A stretch of DNA of 64,000 nucleotides from Cordia subcordata (Eukaryota; Streptophyta; Magnoliopsida; Boraginales; Cordiaceae). Within the stretch, counting starts at the first letter, position 1. Every line of letters starts with the position of its first letter. Below are positions 47,332 through 58,500 of this stretch, piece after piece. Where the stretch lies: assembly GCA_028554755.1 (NCBI GenBank), contig JAPTOF010000012.1, forward strand, positions 1,878,501 to 1,942,500, given 5' to 3'. The translations under genes were made by a program, and so were the position numbers. The notes beneath the pieces were generated by a model. The model did not search any database. It was not told the origin of the DNA and saw only the letters and a list, made by a program, of their open reading frames with translations.

Positions 47332-47840
47332 AAAACGAAGTTACAAAGTTCGACTATGTGAAGGGTTAAAAAAAAGGAAATTATAATACGAGATATCGAA
47401 TTTCTGAAGTCCAACTAAGAATTCGAAATTCAGAAGCTCGGACTCGAACTTCTGAAGTTCGACTGAGTGGATGTAATCTCGAAACTCGAAGTCGAAATTC
47501 CAAATACATAGTCGAACTTCTGAAGTTCGAACAGTAGGTATACTCGAACTTCCAAAGTTCGATATCTAGCTTTTGTTCCTTGATTCGAACTTCTGAAGTT
47601 CGACTGCTCGGAAACCCAACACAGCTGGCCGTTATCGAAATTTAAAAGGTCGATAACGCGCGTGTATCGCTGCACGTAACAGACAGGGCATTAAAGTAGA
47701 ATCTCGAAACTCGATGTCGAACTTCAGAAATTCGAAATACATATAAAATCGAACTTCAGTAGTTCGATTAATTGCATTCGAACTTCAGAAGTTTGAAATC
47801 GAGTTTTTGTTCCTCGATGTCGAACTTCTGAAGTTCGACT
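47307..47840. repeat. Subterminal palindrome array, left end
   Basis: Four perfect 19-bp palindromes TCGAACTTCTGAAGTTCGA lie at 47444-47462, 47512-47530, 47585-47603 and 47820-47838. Variants with one to four changes occur between them (e.g. 47544-47562, and near 47717, 47750 and 47778). Each has 9-bp arms round a single central base. The array lies between the terminal repeat and the PMD gene, 1.3 kb upstream of its ATG. Confidence 0.9.
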
Positions 47841-48110
47841 CCTCTACTATTTAAACCCCCGCCCGAACCCTCCTCTTCCATCCGAAATCTCACCTCTCCT
47901 CTCCTCTTTTGCTCTCTCCCTCTCTCATTTTTCTCCCATCCAATTCGAAAATTTAGTACAAATTTTCCACATCTTAGGATTTTGCCTAAATCTTGTAAGT
48001 TTTCTCCTTTTTTTTTGGTACTGAATTTATATGTTTTAATGTGTTTGTTTGTTTAATTTATATGATGTTAAATTTCGAAATTATATGTTAATTACATGTT
48101 GCCTACGTCT

Positions 48111-49006
48111 AATTTGAAAATTATATTATTGTTTAGTTTAGTGGAATATTAATCATATTGGTTTATTTTATATGTTAATTATATGTTGCTTAATACGTTA
48201 AATTTTAAAATTAGACAATTGTTTAGTTTAGTGGAATATTAATTTTGTTGGTTTAATTTATATGTTAATTATATGTTGATTTATTTCGAATATTAATCAT
48301 TTTATGATGATGGGATGTATTAATCATTGTGTATATAATTTGTGTACATATAATCAGTATGCATATAATTAGTGTGAATTTATAATTATTCAATTAATCA
48401 TATGGAGTTTTAGGGTTTTAGTGGCGTTTAAGGGTTTTAGTGGAATTTTAGAATTAATTATGTTAATTATTAGTCAATTTAAGATGACGTTATGTAATAA
48501 TTAAGTATTAAAGTTGTAGTTCTAAAGTATTTAACATGAATTTTTATAAATTTTAAATAATATAAAATTTAAGAAATGAGAAAATTAAAGTTGTAGGGCA
48601 TATAGTAAGTAACTGAAGTTAGGGTTTTACTGGAGTTTTAGGATTAATTATTTTCATTCTTAGTAATTTTAAGATGAAGTGATATATTTGATCAATATTA
48701 AAGTTGTAGTTCTAAAGTAATTAGTAATAAATTTTTTGACGTTTAGATAATGTTAAGCAGTATTAATTTTATTTGTTGTGCAACTTTAATTTGAAAATTA
48801 TATTATTGTTTATTTTAGTGGAATATTAATCGTGTTAGTTTATTTTATATGTTTATTATATGTTGCTTAATACATTAAATTTCAAAATTAGACTATTGTT
48901 TATTTTAGTGGAATATTAATCATGTTGGTTTATTTTATATGTTAATTATATGTTGATTTATTATTTGGAATATTAATATGTTTATGATGATGGGATGTAT
49001 TAATCG
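48111..49006. repeat. Direct duplication of about 216 bp inside the MULE
   Basis: The segment 48111-48326 (AATTTGAAAATTATATTATTG ... GATGATGGGATGTATTAATC) recurs at 48788-49006 with about 10% differences. Each unit itself contains two related halves around GTTTAGTGGAATATTAAT. It lies in the leader region of the PMD gene. Confidence 0.8.
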
Positions 49007-49163
49007 ATGTAATTTTAAATAGTATGAATGTAGAAAAATTAAAATATTATGAATTTTACAAAGTAAGCAAAATTAGTTAAATATTAAGGTTGCAGTTTTA
49101 AACTAATTAGTAATAATTAGTACTTTTACATTTTTTTTAATTTACTTAATGCTCGTATGATCT

Positions 49164-51293
49164 ATGGCTCATAGACCAGCTCCTAGCGATAGTTCAGTGT
49201 TATGCTATTACTATGACCACCGGGTGAATTATTTGTCGTCACCCTATCAGTTAGAGGAATACAAGATTTATAGGAATGATAGAGAGTTATTCCTATGGAC
49301 GGAGCATCCTGCTGTGCAGACGGCTTTATTGAGAGCCGAATTTTTTGGATGTTATGCGGCGCGCTTCCATCAGATTGACAATCCTCTTATTACTGCCTTG
49401 ATTGAGAGGTGCGCGACCAGAGACGCATACATTTCATTTTCCTGTAGGCGAGGCCACGATCACACTTCAGGATGTCGCTGTATATTGGGGATTACAGATT
49501 GTTGGTCAGGTTGTCCCGGTGCTCGACGATACTAGTCGAACTCCGGAAGAGTGGCGGATATGTATTCATCAGTATATGGGGGTATATGTATCTTTGGACA
49601 AAATTAGTGGAAGTTCGATTAACATACCCCATCTGAGGGAATTGTACGTAGCCCAAGGCACTCCGGGGAATCCTGATGTGGAGGAAGCTGAACGGCAGGC
49701 CTGTTTGTGGATTTTTTTGTTATTTGACACCCATATGTTCACTGATACGACAGGAAATAAAATATCGTTACATTGGTTAGACTTTTTGATTGACTTTGAT
49801 TATATCAGTGAATATAATTGGGGGGCAGCATGCCTAGCGCATCTGTATAGATGGCTTTCTAAGGCTTGTTGCCGTGATTGTAGAGGCATGTGCGGGGCCG
49901 TCATGCTCATTCAGGTAGCACACTTATTCATCTCATTATTGTTAATGATATTTGAAGACATATTATTGCTTATAACATAATTATTTTGTACAATGCAGTT
50001 TTTTGCTTGGGACAGACTCACGGCTTTTAGGCCAACACTGTGTGAGCAGACGGATAGGCACCATCAGAGGGATGGGTAAGCTGTTCACCCTGATTTCCCG
50101 TTACCAGGCCCACCACGCAGCTACATGTTCTTTGTGAGGAAGGATCTGAAGTGGGTTGCGGGCCGGGCTGGTTTGAACGAGGCGCGGGACATGATTGACC
50201 GCTTGCAGCCCGGCGAGGTTTGAAAAAATTTACACTTCACATTTATTACTCTCCCTTGTTAATATATGTTGTATGTTTTATAAACTAATCTGCCGTTATT
50301 ATTGTGTTCCCAGTTTATTTGGCAGCCATTTGAGCATGCAATGGGTGGTTTGCCACAGTACTGTTTGGAAAATACGGAAGCGTGGCGAGCATGTGTACCC
50401 CTCATCGTTGGTATGCGGCTTGAGTGGCACCGTCCTGATCGGGTACTTCGGCATACGGCAGACGATCCCCGTTAATCCACCAGCGTGGCAGAAGCACCGG
50501 GACGGGAAATAGAAGATTACAGCCGAACAATATAATTCAACAGTCGACATGTGGGTCAATTGGGAAAACACCGTTGTGGTGACGGAGTTAGAGGACTTTC
50601 CCGATCCTGGGGCTTTGAGGGCGTATATGAGATGGTACCGAGGGATAACCATACTAGATGCTGGACACCCTCGGACTAGTCATACAGACGACGGCTACGT
50701 TGCGTCGGCCCACGATGAGAACGATGCAGTTAGTGCAATATGAATGTTTTCCCATAAATTCGAATTTAGTACGCATTGATGCAATACCTATTAAAATTTC
50801 TGAAATTTTTCTTTAGGCGGTATACGCTCAGCATGTGGTTAACCACAGTGGGAGTATTATACGGCAGTACGAGGCGGGAGACTTACGAGTAGATGCGGCT
50901 ACTCTTGATTATATGGTGAGTCATCTGCAGGTCCTGCACATCAGAGGCCAGGCTGTACTTCAACAGACCTAGCATGAGCACCTGTTGGACGACACGACAG
51001 CCATGTATGACGTCCAACGTCTGCAACCGTCTCCACAAACTTTACATTGGTCGGGACAGCGGAGCCGTCATCATCATACCACTTAGGAGCCCAGCACTTC
51101 GTACACGCCGCCGCAGCCTGGTAGGTTTAGCCAGTTTGAGTATGGCGGTCCGTCACATTAGGAGCCCAGCACCTCGAACACGCCACCGCAGGGGCCGTTA
51201 TCTACCAGTGATTATCTGATAGATGATCAGATTGCTGAGCTGGTGTTCGAGGAGGACCATCAACTGCATCGTACTCGTAGACGCACACAGTAA
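49164..51293 (+). pseudogene. Plant mobile domain (PMD/MAIN-like) gene of the MULE, degraded
   Basis: It starts ATG GCT CAT at 49164. PMD features are readable across frames: LITALIER then RPETHTFHFPVGEATITLQDVAVYWGL, a QAQ-like DTHMFTDTTGNKISLHWL segment, AACLAHLYRWLSKACC, then exons starting at 49999 (FFAWDRLTAFRPTL) and 50313 (FIWQPFEHAMGGLP) with LEWHRPDRVLR. Introns with GT-AG ends follow 49914, 50218 and about 50730. Lesions: a one-base insertion near 49411, TAA at 50077, a frame change near 50450, and TAG at 50510, 50970, 51084 and 51159. PMD proteins such as MAIN and MAIL1 act in gene expression and transposon silencing in Arabidopsis, and PMDs are also found inside plant transposons. 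A Pro-rich C-terminal tail precedes TAA 51291. Confidence 0.85.
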
Positions 51294-51610
51294 CCGCATC
51301 CACTGCCACGCGTTTTACCCGACCGGACCAGCAGGGGTTGGAGGCCCGATTATTACACGCCTTCTCAGTATTGAAGTAATTGAATAGACATTTTACATTT
51401 CAAACTTATTTTAGTAATTCTATGTAATTGAACTTTCATTTTTCATTGTTTTTTCGTACTTATTATCATGTCTCGATATAAATTGTGTTGATGTTGACAA
51501 TATTTTGAGATGGAAAGATTTGACAATATCTTTTATTAAAAACATTACACACCATAGTGGAAAAGACTAATTAGCATCACATGCTACAACTTCATGATAA
51601 CCATTCGAAG

Positions 51611-54243
51611 CTACGTATCTATTCTTATGGGGCAATTTGGTGCAATATGCCCAGGGTTACAGCAATAACCACACTTTCTTCTGCCTACTTGGTCGGAATT
51701 GTCCATCTGGTTTGGTATACGCCGAGTTCTTTCCCGCCCACGTCTTCTGTCGTGCACTCGTAAAGCATTCGGGAGTAACGTCCAACTGGGTCCTGGAGGC
51801 CAGTAAAATTCATATCCAAGGGGTTGAAATGTCATATTATATGTTGCCTCGAATGACTCTACCGTATAATAAAGATCAACCATGGTTGAAGGGTTTCCAC
51901 CCCTATAACGGGCAACATATTGGGCATGAGAGCATGGCATATGATAGGCTGTCCACTTGCCACATGTACATGTTCGTCCCACCCAATCTACCTCTTGTTC
52001 GTTGGGAAAATCGTTCCATCGTTCTGGCATTCCACCGACCTGGTACCACTCATCTAGTCTGAATGCATGCAATCGCATTCGGTGTGAAGACGTCTCCCAC
52101 TTTTCATATTTTTCTCTCGCTCGATCCGTCAGAATACGACCATCTCTACGCATGTGCATCGCGTTTGACAACCTATCGTGGAAATATCCCTTTAGCTTTA
52201 AAAAAGTATTATTTACTAGTGCTATAATGGGCAATCCCCTGGCTCCGACAATCACACCATTGAAGCATTCACCATTATTTGTTGTCAGCACTCCCCATCT
52301 ATAACCCCCATCGTGACTCAATGTCCATGACTCTGGACCGAGGTCGGCTAACATCTGGTGCACCCGTGTACCAACGCCAGTGGGTCGTGGGTCGATATTA
52401 CGAGTACTGTCCATGGTGGCGATGTGCTTCCGTTTCTGGCTTTCTTTTCCAACTATCCAACACATGTCTTTTGCGAATTGGTTGTGCCATCTTTTCATCA
52501 CATTGCTTTTTAGATGTCTCAAGCAAATGCGATGCTTCACTTGAAGTCGGCCATCGGATGTTATTGTATTGATGGCTGCCGTGATTCCTGCGTGCCGATC
52601 AGACAGAATACAAACTGTTGACATGTCGTTTAAAAAACACTGACTTACCTTCTCCAGGAACCACCTCCAATTATTTGTACTCTCGCCATCGACAACGGCA
52701 AATGCCAACGGTAATATATGGTCATTGGCATCTGTCGCTAAAGCGACAAGCAGGTGGCCCTTGTACTTCCCATGTAGATGTGTTCCGTCCAACGAGAGTA
52801 CAGGTCGACAGTGCCTCCATGCCATGATTCACGGACCAAAAGCCCAAAAAATATAGTGGAAAATTTTTTCTGTTTCAGTTGAACCCTGGGCGAACTTGTA
52901 GTAGACAACGGTTCCTGATTCTTTGCAATTACGGCGGCAAAAAAGCGCTGCAGCATCTTGTATGACATGTCCCAGTCTCCAAAAACTAGTTGGATTGCCT
53001 TATTCCTACCATGCCACGCTTTCCCGTACGTTATATCAACATTTAAAGTCTTCTTTACGTTGGCTTGGACAAGATGTACCTCGAAATCAGGCTTCTCTGC
53101 AACAAAATGCCTAACCATGTAGCTGACTAGACCAGATGTTAGATTTCTATGGTCTCTTCTGCATTTATCTCCCATGCAAATATGCATGCTTTGGTACCTC
53201 GTAATCTCGAACATCTTGTGTGTGCATTTTTTTACTGCACGAACCTTCCACTTGCATTGTGACCTATGATTGCTTGATTCGTAGCAACGTATGTCCCACA
53301 AAGACTTATTCGACTTCACCACCTGTATTCTCGTTTATGTTTGATCACGTTTTGTTGGACACCGTATAAGATCAACCTTTTTCGGGAACACCATGCGTTT
53401 GGCCAACTCCATCCGTCTCTCATCCCACATTGGTCTCTCCATTGGAGGCTCATTTGAAGTGATGTAATACTCTGTCCTAGCTGTGTGGAAAGCTACTGGT
53501 TCTTCCTCCTCTAGATCCGGCTCCAGCTCTTCGCCATTGCCTGGCCCCACATCAACCTCTTCGTTTTCGTAGATTAAACTTTCTACTGACACAACATCTT
53601 CCTCCTCATTTAAGTGGACGTCCTCATCTACTTCTTCCGGTTCAGATAAAACAGAATCTAATCCCACCTCGAACATCTCCCGAATGTCACTAGCTTAAGA
53701 GGGTCCTCCAACTTCAAATATGGGGCGTGGTGGTGGAGAAAGGGAAAATATGGCAAACCCTGCCGTTGTGGTTGGAATGTTGACTTCTGCATTGACATAA
53801 TAAGGTGGTTCCACATTCAAGTCTGGCAAATCACCAACAACTTCTTGTAGTGTTGCTTCTTCATTTGAAGGCTGTGGATTGTACACGACATCACTTTGCA
53901 CGTCTACGACAACGTGCGCACATCTCCTATTCATATCCATGCAAGCTGTTTCGTACATGTCATGTACATCTTCGTCATCCTTAATGCCACTGGGGTGATA
54001 ATATATTTGTTGTAGGTTTGTGTCCCATTTGGGATCACGATAACACAACTCAACTCTATCGATAGTAGGCCGCAATTGGAGCTTCGTGAATATACAAGAT
54101 ACAAACTGATTGTATGTCGTTCCAGGAAGAATTTTTATTTTACGTGGTAAGTTGGGACCTACATAGTCGAGCCCATGATCTGTTTCAATTTTGTTGCCAC
54201 CGTAATATAAATATACGTTAACTACATCAACATTTGCATTCAT
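51611..54243 (-). pseudogene. MuDR-type MULE transposase, degraded
   Basis: It reads leftward from ATG 54243. A PB1-like N-terminal domain (MNANVDVVNVYLYYGG) is followed by an acidic linker and a MuDR DNA-binding region (53.3-52.9 kb: CKWKVRAVKK ... DHRNLTSGLVS). The DDE catalytic core shows LSLDGTHLHGKYKG (first Asp), CILSDRHAGI (second Asp) and TTNNGECFN (Glu). A SWIM-type zinc finger (CTCGKWTAYHMPCSH) and a C-terminal zinc knuckle (CGYCCNPGHIAPNC) complete the plan. Lesions: in-frame TAA at 53695-53697 and 53335-53337, and a frame change near 52825 that separates the DNA-binding and catalytic parts. The frame from 52825 to 51611 (404 codons) is otherwise open. No introns are needed. Confidence 0.93.
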
Positions 54244-54439
54244 CTTTTTGGGTAAAAAAATATATATATAACGTGACTTAGATGTGAATGAGTTGCAGAA
54301 GAGAGGGAAGTGGAGTGGTTAGTGGTATAGCAGCAAATCCAAATTTTGAAAATGCTACGTAATGTGACTTATCGTGTGAACGTTTGTAGGGTTAGTGATT
54401 TTGGAACGAGATGATGAAGGGAGAAGTGGGGAATGCATT

Positions 54440-55015
54440 ATATAATAACAAATTCGAACTTAGAAATTTGGATTTTAAAATTCTGAGTTTTGACTTATAA
54501 CCTAACTCGAATTTTAAAAACTCGAAACAACAAAATCGCAAGTCAGAAGTTCGAAAGTTTGAAAATGCACATCTCTGACAAAAATTTTATTCTCTGCTCT
54601 GCTATGCTCTTGATTACGTCGGAATCTTGTAAACTCGAACTTCTAAAGTTCGAAACACGATATTATTATCTGCCTCCTGATATTATTCTGTGCCCTCCGT
54701 CACATCGTCGCAACATCGTCGCAACATCGTTACAAAAGGAATCCTGCAAACTCTAGCACCCTATTTTCGAACTTCATAAGTTTGAAGTTATGTTTTCGAA
54801 CTTTTTTAGTTCGAGTAAGAAAATCCTGCAAACCCTAGTACCCTATTTTCGAAACTTCATAAGTTCGAAGTTATGCTTTCGAACTTTTGAAGTTCGAGCA
54901 AGAAAATATAAAGTTCGATATCGAAGCTTCGTAATTCGAATATATTTTCGAACTTTCGAAGTCCGATATCGAGTTTTCAACATTCGTGATCGGGCTTCAT
55001 AAGTTTGAAAAGTCT
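54440..55015. repeat. Subterminal palindrome array, right end
   Basis: It holds the same motif family as the left array: TCGAACTTCTAAAGTTCGA at 54635-54653, TCGAACTTTTGAAGTTCGA at 54879-54897, and diverged forms near 54750-54830 and 54900-55000. It lies upstream of the leftward transposase gene and merges with the right terminal repeat. It is more decayed than the left array. Confidence 0.85.
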
Positions 55016-55091
55016 ACTTTTGCTACTTCCCTCAAAACTGGGTTATTTTTTGAAGTAAATTAAAAAATAAGGTTAAAAATAAAAATAACCC
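54990..55091 (-). repeat. Right terminal inverted repeat of the MULE
   Basis: The complement reads GGGTTATTTTTATTTTTAAC from 55091 inward and aligns with the left repeat over about 102 bp. The flanking TAAAAAAGTG is at 55092-55101. Confidence 0.92.
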
Positions 55092-55534
55092 TAAAAAAGT
55101 GAAAGACAAGTCAGCGTTGACCGATCCCCTTTGACCCCCTCCATGCACACCCCTCTACTGTTCCTCCACCAGCCTTTGGATTTTCCACTACCCCATTTCC
55201 CAACAATAAATAGGGAAGTAAAACTAACTAAACTAATAAACAAATATAAAGCTAAGATCTTTAAAAAAATAGAAAAAGATTTCCTTTTTTTATGTTTTCT
55301 CTTTCTATATGTATTTTCTTTTACCTTGAATTGAGCTGGTTAACTAGTTGTGTTGAATCGTTTGCCCGATAATCCAGCTAATGATCTGGGGTCCCTTTTG
55401 GGCACTTTCTTGTAAAAATCTGATCTGGGATTAACGGGATTCAGTTGTTAGCATTGAGATTTTTCGCACAGCTAGAGTTAGTGCACCGAAGCAAAGCTTC
55501 GTTTTTTGTTTTTTCTTCTGGTGTTTGTTGATAT

Positions 55535-58500
55535 ATGAATATGTGGAGGGACCATGGGGCACCTGCTGAATCATTCTATCAGGTTAGGCCTGAATGCACT
55601 GATGTTCCAAAATCCAAATTCAGAATCAAGGTTTGTTATTTTTTCCTTTATAATTTGATTAAAAAAACCTTCTTTTTTGGATCAAACAGGTTATGGTTGA
55701 TTGGTTTCATGAGTATATTGTTAATGAAATCGTACATATTCTAATTCTTTGGTTAAAGCTACTGATGTTATAATCATATATGATTTCATGACTATATAGT
55801 TAATGAAATTGTAAAATTCTAACTTTTTCGGGTTAAATTTATTCTGATGTTATGATCATAGTGTTAATGGTTCATTGGTTTGTAAAAGATCGTTTTTTGA
55901 TTAAATATGTTATAATGTTAAGATCATATCGTTAATGTGTCACGCGCCAGACGGAATCCCAAGCCTGCGGATTGACACAAAATGGTTAAAAGATGAGTTA
56001 CTACTGAAACCCACCACATGAACTTAATAACCAAAATCACGACTAAGGTCTCTAGCCAACATGGAACTAGAGATAAAGATATTGTAAAGATTGTCTTTTG
56101 TTCATGTAAGAAAACTACATATGTTATAATTTTGCTGCGTGATGCTGTAAAGTGTAAAGTCTCATGTTTTTGGATCACGTTTAATGCTACCTCTGTCGAT
56201 GGATAACAGGGAAAGAAGGCTTGTTCATTGCAAAGAGATTGATATGTAATAAGAGTCAGTTATGTTACTAGTCTTTGCCCTTGTAAAGTTTGATTCTGGG
56301 GTTGTTTTGCCATTTTTATCTCCGATAATGTGATTGTAAAGATAGGAGGAGTAGGAGATATCTAACAGGATAATCTCTTTCTAGCTTTAGAATTTAGAAG
56401 AGCTTGTGTATATACGAGCATAACCATGTAGAGGATTTATGGAACAAAGTGTATACAGGTGGAACAGTCAAATGAGTTGTCTGATATGCCTTCATTTACA
56501 GATTACTTCTGGCAGTTCTTTTGATGTCGTTGCTATTTCTTCACATGTTTTTGATTTCTTCCCATTTGCATCTACTCAATCTCCCCTATAATTCACTTAT
56601 CCAGGCTGGAAAAACCTTAAGTGCACGAAAGTGGCATGCTGCATTTAGCCCCGAAGGTTACCTCAATATTGGCAAAACACTTGGTCGAATCCATCGTGGG
56701 GTAAGTCTTTCTTAGTGTTGGAAACTCACCCATTTTCGTTCTGAATTTTTTCTTCAAAGTTGATGACTATTCCATCACCAGGCGCACTGGTGCTGTCTTC
56801 TATACCAAAAGAAAGATCATTTAGGATGTAATGTTCAAGTCTGGCTTCAATTTCTCTGAAAATATGTCCGACTCTCTCATATCTTTTCCTTTAGGAAATT
56901 GTCACCAGTGCCATCAGCATTACTATTTTGTTCAACAGGTCTATGCTGGTGCTACTGCAATGTGCATAACTTTGTAATTATTTCTAAATAAGATATCAGT
57001 TGTTAGTGTTGTAATTTGGTCCATAATTACACTATTGGTAATTAATAGTTCCTATGGTCAAGTAGCTTTGGCTTGCCTTAGTTCAAATCCTCTCATGCAT
57101 TTTCTCTTTGCTATCTCTGAACATTTAAGTTGTTACCAATAGATTGGTGCATAGTTTATTTTCTACTTAGTTGCAAGTAGTTCCTCCAGTGATTAACTTA
57201 GCTCAGACCACATCAAGTCACTCTCAATATTCACATCAGGATGGACCAAATGATGTTTGCTATTTGGAAGAGAACCTTTTTACCCCTTGGACATATTTCG
57301 CTGTTCAACTGTCTAGATTGTTAGGTTGAAAATATAACCCATGGATATTGAGCTTGGTTAAATCAAAATATTCAGAAGTCACTAATTTTTCTTGAAACAA
57401 TGTCAGGTCATGTTAGTTGAGTTATCTGGACTGCTAGAAGTTCTGTGGACTAAATAACAATTCATACTTTGTGTGATCACACTCCATCTGATATATATGA
57501 ATGCACACATCTGGGGCTCATCTTGAACAAGTAATTTTTGTGGTTCCTTGGGAATATGAGAATGCTTCTCCTTTGTGGAAGAGAAAAAACTTAGAAGAGA
57601 GTCTGTTTTTGGTCGAACAACATGGGGACTTGTCATAACTAAGATTTTTCTTCAACATGAATGATGGAATGTGTATCTAGTTCCTTCTGTCCTCATTCAT
57701 GATATTGAACGATATGCTAATAATCATATCTTTGATCTGAAATAGGGGATCCACCCATCTATACGAGGCGAAGTTTGGGAATTTTTACTGGGTTGTTATG
57801 ACCCTAGGAGCACATTTGAGGAGCGAGAGCAGATACGGCAACATCGAAGGTAATCTATGTTGCTGACTTGATGATTTTATGGATTGCTTTTTGAGTGTAG
57901 TGAGCATTCTGAGCCATGCTGCAAGGACAGTACAAGCCATCTTCCTATGACAATGCTAATAGGAGTATTTCAAATACAAATGTCAGATTTACTATCTGAA
58001 TTGGTGTACTAGTTGCATAGAATAAATTGCTAGTATCTGCATCAAACATGCATGGCCAAATGCTTGTGATGTAGGAGTAGGGGTCAGAGGTGCTTTTTCT
58101 TTATTTTCCCTGGAAAAAACAAGAACCTGAAATCCAAGAAGAACATTTACAAAATAAGGACTTGTATACACTGAAAACACATGGATTCTGTGTGCTATGT
58201 CACTCTGCGTGATGGCGTCAGAAAATGGACTCTTCTAGTTGCTACATTTGCACTTTCAGCAGGTTTATTCATATTTCCTGAAGCCCATTTGTCACAGAAA
58301 CTTGGGATTTTAATACTAACATATTGGATGTTCTAAAGGTTCTTTAGTCAAACACTACTTCTTTTGGTATAGTAATACAGAGTTGCACTTTCCTTCACTT
58401 TTTAGACAAAAATTAAATATTTTACTAGAATCTGAATATCGAATTCTGGATACACTCGCAAGCTTCATCATTGCGGACAAATGCAAGCCAACTATCAGAA

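Larger units (their letters stand above)
47231..55091. mobile_element. Mutator-like element with transposase and plant-mobile-domain genes
   Basis: A 7861-bp element. The ends are inverted repeats of about 102 bp (47231-47331 and 54990-55091), both starting GGGTTATTTTTATTTTTAAC. Directly outside them is an exact 10-bp duplication TAAAAAAGTG (47221-47230 and 55092-55101), within the 8-11 bp range typical of Mutator-like insertions. Inside, a PMD-type gene remnant reads rightward and a MuDR-type transposase remnant reads leftward, converging near 51.3-51.6 kb. Arrays of short palindromes lie just inside each end. Both genes contain several stops and frameshifts, so this copy is not autonomous. 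The 10-bp duplication is intact and the terminal repeats are still easily aligned, so insertion is not ancient. Confidence 0.93.

Noticed and set aside
47444..47462. Palindromes as heat-shock elements
   Set aside because: GAA and TTC blocks are present but separated by one base (GAACTTC), not the two needed for the nGAAnnTTCn spacing.
51637..52304. Plus-strand frames opposite the transposase
   Set aside because: The minus strand carries the DDE, SWIM and zinc-knuckle motifs; the plus frames show none.
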